From Acidimicrobiia bacterium (lineage in GTDB: Bacteria; Actinomycetota; Acidimicrobiia; Acidimicrobiales; Ilumatobacteraceae), in the NCBI GenBank assembly GCA_013815505.1, contig JACDGA010000031.1:1-11218 (forward strand): a DNA stretch of 11,218 bases, read 5' to 3'. The position numbers were made by a program, and so were the translations under genes. The first letter of the stretch is position 1; each line of letters opens with the position of its first letter. Shown here in pieces: positions 5,475-11,218 of the stretch. The notes below the pieces were generated by a model. The model was not told where the DNA came from, did no database searches, and saw only the letters and a list, made by a program, of their open reading frames with translations.

Positions 5475-7304
5475 GTGCGCTCGATCCGTCCCATCACCGT
5501 GGTACTCGTTGCCGCTGCGCTCGTCGCCGCGGCGTGCTCGGACAAGAAGCAGGACGAGGCGATCGGCACCAGTCCCCCCGTCGCAGGCTCCACCGCGGCG
5601 CCCACGAGCGGAACGGGCACGAGCGGCACGGGCACGACGCCGGACGGTTCGCAGCCCGGCACGGCCGCGCCGACGACGGCGCCACCCATCCTGCAACCGA
5701 TCGCAACGCCAGCCGCTCCCGACATGGATCCCGTGCGCGGCGGCAGGATCGTCGTCGCCGGCGAGGCCGAGGTCGGTGCACCCTGGACGCCGGCGCTCGT
5801 GCAGTGCGATGCGTTCTGCTACACGCGGGCGCAGACGTTCTACGACACGCTGACGACCGTCAACGCCGACCTCGAGATCGTTCCCGTGCTCGCCGAGTCC
5901 GTGACGGCGAACGACGCCAACACGGAGTTCACGATCACGCTGCGCAAGGGCATCATGTTCCACGACGGCACGCCGTTCAACGCCGACGCCGTCATCTACA
6001 ACATCAACGAGGCGGTCAAGAGCTTCCTCACGGGCCCGGCGCTCGCCGACATCGCCCGCAACGAGGACGGCTCGGCGGTCCTCGAAAGGGTCGACGAATA
6101 CACGTTGAAGGTGTTCACCGGACGCAACGGCAACATCGACGATCCCTTGCCCTGGCCGAAGTTGCCGGGCGGGTTCGGCCTCCAGATCGGATTCATGGCA
6201 TCACCCACGTGGCTCGAGGCCGTCAAGGACGGGAGCGGTGACGCCTCGAAGGCGGTCGGCACGGGGCCGTTCAAGCTCGCGAACTTCGCGCCCGGCGACA
6301 AGCTGACCGTTGTCCGCAACGAGGACTACTGGGCCACCGACGAGAACGGCGAGCAGCTCCCCTACCTCGACGAGATCGAGTTCCGAGTGATCCCCGACGC
6401 GCTCGTGCGCGAGCAGGCGCTCGAGTCGGGCGATGTCGACATGATCATCGCCGACAACGGAGAGGTGCTCAATCGCCTGACGAACGACGACAGCTTCGGC
6501 GCAGTGATCCAAGAGCAGTACATGGACACCGCCCACGTGTTGCTGCACCTGACGAAGAAGCCGCTGCAGTCGCGAGAGGTGCGCTGCGCACTCGTGCAGG
6601 CCGTCGACCGCGACGCCCTGCGCGAAATCATGACGTCGAGCTTCCACGACGTGGCGAGCGGTCCCTTCTCGCCGGGCCAGGAGGGCTACCTCGCCGACGC
6701 CGGTCTGCCGCCGTACGATCCGCAGGCGGCCTCGGAGGCGATCGAGGCCTACGAGGCGGAGAACGGGCCCGTCACGATCCGATACATGACGACCGCGACG
6801 TCGACGACGCGACGCCAGGGCGAGTTCATCGTCGAGGCGTGGAAGCAGATCGGCGTCGATGCCCAGATCGCCCAGGTGGAGCAGTCTGAACTGATCGTCA
6901 ACGCAATCACCGGCGCCGAAGTGTTCGACGCATTCGGCTGGCGCAACCACGCCGGCTTCTGGGTCGACGGTCAGACGCACTGGTGGGGGTCGCGCACGGC
7001 CTCACCCGACGGTGAGATCGGGCTCAACTTCGCCAGGATGAAGGACGACCTGATCGACGAGCAGCTGCGCATCGCACGCAGCTCCGACGATCCCGACGAG
7101 CGACGCGAGGCGGCAGAGAAGATCAACCGCCGGTTCGCCGAGCAGTGCTACCTCATCCCCACCTGGTACCCCAGATGGGGTGCGGTGTACCGCAACGGCG
7201 TCGAGAACGTCGGCCGCCTCCCCCTCCCCGAGGGCAGTGGGGAAGCCATCCCGATGGCCGCAGGCAGGACACCACTGACCGCCGTGTTCGTGTCGTCGGA
7301 CTGA
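5475..7304 (+). CDS. Family 5 ABC transporter substrate-binding lipoprotein (first copy)
   Basis: This is the receptor of a peptide/nickel-type ABC importer, held outside the membrane by a lipid anchor (609 aa). The signal peptide MRSIRPITVVLVAAALVAAAC ends in a lipobox-like site with Cys21 as the lipidated residue. A low-complexity Thr/Gly/Ser/Pro linker follows (about 22-85). The SBP_bac_5 domain then carries FHDGTPFNADAVIYN (162-176), GTGPFKL (262-268) and RNEDYW (281-286). Mature cysteines 111, 115, 371 and 558 all recur in the second copy. The GTG start is fixed by the signal peptide and AGAGGGGG upstream. It is the first gene of the transporter operon, 122 nt before its paralogue. The ligand could be peptide, nickel, sugar or another small molecule; the sequence does not tell. 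A purine-related ligand is only a neighbourhood guess. Confidence 0.92.
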   Translation: MRSIRPITVVLVAAALVAAACSDKKQDEAIGTSPPVAGSTAAPTSGTGTSGTGTTPDGSQPGTAAPTTAPPILQPIATPAAPDMDPVRGGRIVVAGEAEVGAPWTPALVQCDAFCYTRAQTFYDTLTTVNADLEIVPVLAESVTANDANTEFTITLRKGIMFHDGTPFNADAVIYNINEAVKSFLTGPALADIARNEDGSAVLERVDEYTLKVFTGRNGNIDDPLPWPKLPGGFGLQIGFMASPTWLEAVKDGSGDASKAVGTGPFKLANFAPGDKLTVVRNEDYWATDENGEQLPYLDEIEFRVIPDALVREQALESGDVDMIIADNGEVLNRLTNDDSFGAVIQEQYMDTAHVLLHLTKKPLQSREVRCALVQAVDRDALREIMTSSFHDVASGPFSPGQEGYLADAGLPPYDPQAASEAIEAYEAENGPVTIRYMTTATSTTRRQGEFIVEAWKQIGVDAQIAQVEQSELIVNAITGAEVFDAFGWRNHAGFWVDGQTHWWGSRTASPDGEIGLNFARMKDDLIDEQLRIARSSDDPDERREAAEKINRRFAEQCYLIPTWYPRWGAVYRNGVENVGRLPLPEGSGEAIPMAAGRTPLTAVFVSSD

Positions 7305-7322
7305 ACTGCGGCGCGGGCGGGG

Positions 7323-7356
7323 GTCACGAAGTTGTCACGAAGGGTGATTCGTCACG
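7323..7356. repeat. Direct repeats GTCACGAAG upstream of the second binding-protein gene
   Basis: GTCACGAAG occurs at 7323-7331 and 7334-7342, one helical turn (11 bp) apart, and the core GTCACG returns at 7351-7356. The shorter TCACG is also at 7398-7402 and 7423-7427. Repeats in helical phase just upstream of a likely -35 box are typical of activator binding sites. This is inference from spacing; no regulator is identified. Confidence 0.4.
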
Positions 7357-7377
7357 TGCCGGGCGTCGGACTATGGT
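7349..7377 (+). promoter_or_regulatory. Candidate promoter for the second binding-protein gene
   Basis: TCGTCA (7349-7354) and TATGGT (7372-7377) match the -35 and -10 consensus at 4 of 6 positions each, with a 17-nt spacer. They lie about 50 nt before the GTG at 7427. The direct GTCACGAAG repeats sit immediately upstream. An internal promoter here would let the second receptor and the permeases be transcribed without the first receptor. Confidence 0.35.
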
Positions 7378-7410
7378 CGGCCCCGGTGTGACCGGGATCA
7401 CGCCACCACC

Positions 7411-7420
7411 GGAGGAGGGG
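7411..7420 (+). promoter_or_regulatory. Strong ribosome-binding site of the second binding-protein gene
   Basis: GGAGGAGGGG lies 6 nt before the GTG at 7427. It decides the start: the frame is open much further upstream (to 7145, inside the first receptor gene), but only this GTG combines a near-ideal Shine-Dalgarno sequence with a lipoprotein signal peptide. Confidence 0.8.
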
Positions 7421-7426
7421 GATCAC

Positions 7427-9202
7427 GTGCGTTCAACACTGAAGCGCATCAGAGGACGACGCACGGCGGTGGCGATGCTGTTGAGCATGACGCTCGTCGC
7501 CGCAGCGTGCAGCAGCAAGAAGGAGGACACCGCGGTCGGCACCGATCCGCCGGCGTCAACCGTCGCCGGCGGGGACACGACCACGCCGATCCTCACGACG
7601 CCGCCGACCGAGGCGGAGGTGAAGCCCGTTCGCGGCGGCACGCTGCGGATCGGCGGCGAGGCCGAGGTCGGCGCACCGTGGACGCCGGCGCTGGTGCAGT
7701 GCGACTCGTACTGCTACATGCGGGCGTTCTCGTTCTACGACCCGCTCGTCGTCATCGACTACGACCTCAAGCCGCGCCCTTACCTCGCAGAGAGCATCAC
7801 TCCCAACGACGACTTCACCGTCTTCACGATCAAGATCCGCAAGGGAATCAAGTTCCATGACGGGACGCCGCTCGACGCTGATGCCGTCATCTACAACATC
7901 AACGAGACGTTGACGAGCTTCCTCACCGGCCCGGCTCTGCAGGATTTTGCGAAGGGCGCTGACGGCAAGGCGGTAACCGAGAAGATCGACAACTTGACGT
8001 TCACGATCGCGACCGGCCGCAACGGCGACCCGAACAAGCCCATTCCCTGGCCACTGCTGCCGTACGGCATGTCGAAGCAGACCGGTTTCATGGCCTCGCC
8101 GACGTGGTTGCAGTCCGTGAAGGACGGCACTGGCGACGCAGCGAAGCCCGTCGGCACCGGGCCGTTCAAGCTGGAGACCTATCGCCCCGGCGACAGCCTC
8201 GTCGCCGTGCGCAACGAGGACTACTGGATGAAGGACGAGAACGGCGAGCAACTGCCGTACCTCGACAAGATCGAGTTCCGCGTCCTCCCCGACGCCCAAG
8301 TCCGCCAGCAGGCACTCGAATCGGGTGACGTCGACCTCATCGCCACGTCCGACGGACGGTCGCTGGCGGCGCTCTCCGAGAACGACGAGTTCAACACGGT
8401 GCTGCAGGAGAAGTACATGGAGACGTCACACACGCTTCTGCACCTCACCAAGCCGGTGCTGAAGTCAAAGGAGGTGCGCTGCGCGCTGGCGCAGGCCGTC
8501 GACCGCGACGCGCTCATCGACGTGGTGCAGGGCGGCTTCTTCGACAAGGCCAACGGACCGTTCTCACCCGGCCAGGAGGGCTACCTCCGTGACTCGGGTT
8601 TCCCCGACTACGACCCCGAGGCGGCGAGCGCGGCGATCGAGGCATACGAGGCGGACAACGGCCCGGTGGCCATCACGTACATGACGGTGGCCACGACCAC
8701 GACCAAGCTGCAGGCGGACTTCTTCGTCGACGCCTGGAAGGCGATCGGCGTCGACGCCAGGACGGTCCAGGTCGAGCAGTCCGAGCTCATCGTCAACGCC
8801 ATCACCGGCAGCGACGTCTTCGAGGCGTTCGGCTGGCGCAACCACGGCGGCCAGTTCGTCGACCAGCAGGAGTACTGGTGGACGAAGCGCACGGCGGCGG
8901 ACGATGGGTCGCTCGGCCTGAACTTCGCCCGCATGAAGGACGACGTGATCGAGAAGAACCTGATCAAGGCACGAACCTCCACGGATCCCGCCGAGCGAAA
9001 GGAGGCCGCAGAAGCCATCAACCGCCGCTTCGCCGAGCAGTGCTACATCATCCCGACGTGGTGGGTGCGATGGGGCATCGTGTCGACGCCGGACGTGACG
9101 AACATCGGTCGCAGCCCCCTGCCGGGCGGCGGCTTCGCACTCGACGGCGCCGGGTTCGCCGGGCAGATCTGGACGACGGCAGTCTTCAAGCAGGAGGGCT
9201 GA
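7427..9202 (+). CDS. Family 5 ABC transporter substrate-binding lipoprotein (second copy)
   Basis: This paralogue of the preceding receptor (591 aa) is clearly more than half identical by eye over the mature domain. The signal peptide has a strongly basic n-region (KRIRGRR, 6-12), a hydrophobic core and the lipobox TLVAAAC with Cys28. A shorter acidic and Thr-rich linker spans about 29-66. Domain landmarks are FHDGTPLDADAVIYN (143-157), GTGPFKL (243-249) and RNEDYW (262-267). Cys92, Cys96, Cys352 and Cys539 match the first copy. Differences concentrate in the linker, in 205-218 next to the conserved FMASPTW, and at the C-terminal end, which is where specificity could differ. The gene lies 6 nt before the permease gene, so it is the receptor most tightly tied to the membrane components. 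The ligand is unknown. Confidence 0.93.
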   Translation: MRSTLKRIRGRRTAVAMLLSMTLVAAACSSKKEDTAVGTDPPASTVAGGDTTTPILTTPPTEAEVKPVRGGTLRIGGEAEVGAPWTPALVQCDSYCYMRAFSFYDPLVVIDYDLKPRPYLAESITPNDDFTVFTIKIRKGIKFHDGTPLDADAVIYNINETLTSFLTGPALQDFAKGADGKAVTEKIDNLTFTIATGRNGDPNKPIPWPLLPYGMSKQTGFMASPTWLQSVKDGTGDAAKPVGTGPFKLETYRPGDSLVAVRNEDYWMKDENGEQLPYLDKIEFRVLPDAQVRQQALESGDVDLIATSDGRSLAALSENDEFNTVLQEKYMETSHTLLHLTKPVLKSKEVRCALAQAVDRDALIDVVQGGFFDKANGPFSPGQEGYLRDSGFPDYDPEAASAAIEAYEADNGPVAITYMTVATTTTKLQADFFVDAWKAIGVDARTVQVEQSELIVNAITGSDVFEAFGWRNHGGQFVDQQEYWWTKRTAADDGSLGLNFARMKDDVIEKNLIKARTSTDPAERKEAAEAINRRFAEQCYIIPTWWVRWGIVSTPDVTNIGRSPLPGGGFALDGAGFAGQIWTTAVFKQEG

Positions 9203-9208
9203 CCAAAC

Positions 9209-10174
9209 TTGCGATACGTCGCCCAGCGGCTCGCCCAATTCGTCGTCGTCTTCGTGGTGGTGACGTTCATCGTCCTCGCCTCGACGCGAATCGGCAGCAC
9301 CGACCCCGTCCAAGACCTCGCAGGCGGACAAGTCGACGAGGCCCGGCGAGCCCAGGTGCTCGAGGACTACCCGTACCTCGACAAGCCGCTGCCGATCCAG
9401 TACGGCTACTGGATCACCGATCTCGTGAAGGGTGACTGGGGCTACTCCTACTACCAGAGCCAGTCGGTGATGGACATGTTCAAGCAACGTGCGCCGGCGA
9501 CGTTCTTCATCGTCTTTTGGTCGATCGTGATGGGTCTCCTCATCGCGCTACCGGTCGGCGTCTACAGCGCCTACCGAAGAGACCGGCTGTTCGACAGAGC
9601 GTCGAGCGTCACGACGTTCGGTTTCATCTCGATGCCGTCGCTCGTCGTGTCGGTCGCGCTCCTCTATCTCGTCGCCGCGCGCTACGACATGTTCCCGACG
9701 GTCGGCGGATCGGACTACGTCGCGCCGTGGGACAACCCATACGAGCACTTCAAGAACTTCTTCCTGCCGTCGCTCGCCATCGGGATCGGCATCGGCGGCG
9801 TGTGGAGCCGCCTGCTGCGCGCCGACATGGCGCTCACGCTGCAGAGTGACTTCGTCACGCTCGCCAAGGCGAAGGGGCTCTCTCCGGGCCGCATCCTGTG
9901 GATCCATGCCCTCCGCGCCTCGATCCTGTCGCTGATCACGAGCGTCGCGCTGCAGCTCGGCTCGCTCATCAGCGGCGCAATCATCGCCGAGCAGTTCTTC
10001 GGGCCTCGTGGTCTCGGCGACCGCCTCGTATTCGCGATCCAGCAGAACGACCTGCTGACGCTGCAGGCGATCGGCGTCGTGATCGTCGCCGTCGTCGTCG
10101 TCGCCAACCTTGCAGTCGACTTGATGTACGCCGTCGTCGACCCCCGCATCCGTGCCGCGAGGGCCCTCTCGTGA
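9209..10174 (+). CDS. ABC transporter permease, DppB/OppB-like
   Basis: This is the first inner-membrane channel subunit of the importer (321 aa, typical for DppB). It starts at TTG 9209 with MRYVAQRLAQ, a characteristic DppB opening. AGGAGGG (9192-9198) overlaps the end of the receptor gene and serves as its ribosome-binding site. Hydrophobic segments lie at about 11-26, 98-120, 135-157, 186-199, 240-262 and 283-306, giving the usual six helices. A long periplasmic stretch between the first two contains GDWGYS (75-80). The EAA-type ATPase-contact loop is FVTLAKAKGLSPGRILW (215-231). The C-terminal DPRIR (311-315) is also typical of DppB. The gene shares a 4-nt GTGA overlap with the next permease. 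Confidence 0.94.
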   Translation: MRYVAQRLAQFVVVFVVVTFIVLASTRIGSTDPVQDLAGGQVDEARRAQVLEDYPYLDKPLPIQYGYWITDLVKGDWGYSYYQSQSVMDMFKQRAPATFFIVFWSIVMGLLIALPVGVYSAYRRDRLFDRASSVTTFGFISMPSLVVSVALLYLVAARYDMFPTVGGSDYVAPWDNPYEHFKNFFLPSLAIGIGIGGVWSRLLRADMALTLQSDFVTLAKAKGLSPGRILWIHALRASILSLITSVALQLGSLISGAIIAEQFFGPRGLGDRLVFAIQQNDLLTLQAIGVVIVAVVVVANLAVDLMYAVVDPRIRAARALS

Positions 10175-11121
10175 GCACCACCTTGACCGCCGACGACGCG
10201 ACGCGGGCGGCGGCGCCGGAGCCTGTGACCGAGAAGCGGACGCGACGTCGCCGGATTCCCGGCGTCGGTGTCGTGCTCGGTGCGACGTGGCTGCTGGCGC
10301 TCATCGTCCTTGCGTTCACCGCCGACTACCTCCCGTTCATCCGCCTCTACGACCGGCCCGTGAGGGGCGCTGCGGCCGCCGCCTTCGGCCCCGGCAACGA
10401 CTTCTGGTTCGGCAGCGACTCGCTCGGCCGGGATGTGTTCGCCCGCTGCATCTACGGCGCCAAGACGTCACTCACCATCTCGGTGGCGAGCATCCTCGTC
10501 GGCACGATCGTGGGAGGGACGCTCGGCGTCATTGCCGGCTACTACCGCGGCTGGGTCGACCGGGTGATCTCGATCTTCACCGACGCGTTGCTGGCACTCC
10601 CGGCCATCATCATCGCCTCGCTGCTCGTCGGGCGGTTCGACGTCCTCGCTGCGAGCGACGCCGACTTCCTTGGGTTCGGGTTCAGCTGGCTCACTCGCAC
10701 GTGGTCGGTGACCATCGTGTTCTCGCTCCTGTCGATCGCACCCGTCGCTCGCATCGTGCGCGCCCAGACACTGTCGATCTCGCAGCGGGAGTACGTGCTC
10801 GCGGCGAGGAGTCTCGGTGCCGGCACGCGTCGTGTGCTGGTGCGCGAGATCGTGCCCAACGTGGTCCCCGCACTCACCGCAGTCATCTTCACCGGCATCG
10901 CCATCCTGCTCGCCGCAGAGGGCGGACTCGCCTTCCTCGGATACAGCGTGCCCGACCCGCCGTCGTGGGGATCGCTCATCGCCGACTCGCGCGAGCAGAT
11001 CGAAGAGGCGTGGTGGATGACGATCTTCCCGTGCGTCATGCTGTTCCTCACGGTCTTGTCGTTCAACCTCGTCGGTGACCGCGTGGCGCGCCGCTTCGAC
11101 ATCCGCGAGGCGGCGCTGTGA
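10171..11121 (+). CDS. ABC transporter permease, DppC/OppC-like
   Basis: This is the second channel subunit, expected to form a heterodimer with the DppB-like protein (316 aa). An N-terminal cytoplasmic tail with the basic run EKRTRRRR (21-28) precedes the first membrane helix (about 33-50). GSDSLGRDVFAR (81-92) is the DppC hallmark. The ATPase-contact loop is REYVLAARSLGAGTRR (206-221). PSWGSLIADSREQI (264-277) and the final helix with FNLVGDRVARRFD (298-310) are also standard. The frame is open further upstream, but the GTG at 10171 overlaps the DppB-like stop as GTGA, the same geometry as at the next junction, so that start is chosen. Confidence 0.95.
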   Translation: MSTTLTADDATRAAAPEPVTEKRTRRRRIPGVGVVLGATWLLALIVLAFTADYLPFIRLYDRPVRGAAAAAFGPGNDFWFGSDSLGRDVFARCIYGAKTSLTISVASILVGTIVGGTLGVIAGYYRGWVDRVISIFTDALLALPAIIIASLLVGRFDVLAASDADFLGFGFSWLTRTWSVTIVFSLLSIAPVARIVRAQTLSISQREYVLAARSLGAGTRRVLVREIVPNVVPALTAVIFTGIAILLAAEGGLAFLGYSVPDPPSWGSLIADSREQIEEAWWMTIFPCVMLFLTVLSFNLVGDRVARRFDIREAAL

Positions 11122-11218
11122 CGCAGTCCCGCACCGCCATCCGCCGTCGCGACACGAGCCGCACCGACAGCGACGGTCCGTTGCTCGAGGTCAAGGACCT
11201 GCAGACCCACTTCAAGAC
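11118..11218 (+). CDS. ABC transporter ATP-binding protein, DppD-like (5' end only)
   Basis: Only the first 33 complete codons are inside the window. A GTG at 11118 overlaps the DppC-like stop as GTGA. After a basic leader the frame reads PLLEVKDLQTHFKT, the first beta strand of a Dpp/Opp-type ATPase, where LL-x-V-x-x-L-x-T-x-F is usual. The Walker motifs lie beyond the window. Position after the two permeases agrees with the common order SBP, DppB, DppC, DppD. Confidence 0.85.
   Translation, partial: MTQSRTAIRRRDTSRTDSDGPLLEVKDLQTHFK

Noticed and set aside
5600..5640. Short tandem GGCACGAGCGG-like repeat
   Set aside because: It encodes the Thr-Ser-Gly linker after the lipidated cysteine of the first receptor. 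This is ordinary low complexity in a lipoprotein tether, not a separate element.
7145..7426. Upstream extension of the second receptor into the first receptor gene
   Set aside because: It would bury the lipoprotein signal peptide inside the protein and ignore the strong ribosome-binding site at 7411-7420.
8564..9487. Long minus-strand frame of 307 codons opposite the second receptor and the first permease
   Set aside because: It spans two real genes in antisense and shows an Asp/His/Arg/Val-rich composition typical of shadow translation.
1..11218. CRISPR arrays, tRNA or rRNA genes, transposases, phage genes, toxin-antitoxin pairs, reverse transcriptases
   Set aside because: No regularly spaced repeats, no RNA-gene signatures and no such protein families were found on reading both strands.

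Overview
The window is GC-rich with strongly G/C-biased third codon positions, many GTG starts (and one TTG) and tightly overlapping genes. This fits a high-GC actinobacterium. The lipoproteins and the gene mix would suit an Acidimicrobiia-type lineage, but that placement is inference: no rRNA or marker gene is present.

Minus-strand half (148-5370). Four genes read leftwards as one apparent operon: a FAD-binding subunit (3458-4321), a 2Fe-2S subunit (2953-3465) and a molybdopterin-binding catalytic subunit (657-2960) of a xanthine-dehydrogenase-type molybdenum hydroxylase, then a xanthine/hypoxanthine-type phosphoribosyltransferase (148-645). The three hydroxylase genes overlap by 8 nt at both junctions. 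The large subunit keeps the residues that bind purines in xanthine dehydrogenase (Glu251, Arg359) and the catalytic Glu728. The operon therefore carries an oxidative and a salvage route for the same purine bases. Upstream on the same strand, after a 218-nt gap, lies a class III-like PPK2 polyphosphate:nucleotide phosphotransferase (4540-5370). At the left edge, the 3' end of a plus-strand gene (1-135) converges on the phosphoribosyltransferase.

Plus-strand half (5475-11218). This is a dipeptide/oligopeptide/nickel-type (family 5) ABC importer operon: two similar lipoprotein substrate-binding proteins in tandem (5475-7304 and 7427-9202), a DppB-like permease (9209-10174), a DppC-like permease (10171-11121) and the first codons of an ATPase gene (11118 onward, cut by the window edge). 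The second binding-protein gene has its own strong ribosome-binding site and a plausible promoter with direct repeats in front of it, so the two receptors may be expressed differently while sharing one permease pair. The substrate cannot be read from the sequence.

The divergent gap between ppk2 and the transporter (5371-5474) holds a 14/15 inverted repeat whose left arm abuts the ppk2 start codon. No tRNA, rRNA, CRISPR array, insertion sequence, phage gene or toxin-antitoxin pair was seen. Most of the window is conventional metabolism and transport. The points most worth checking are the hairpin at the ppk2 start, the duplicated receptor with its own control region, and the pairing of purine oxidation with salvage. 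I see no convincing evidence of an undescribed defence or mobile system.
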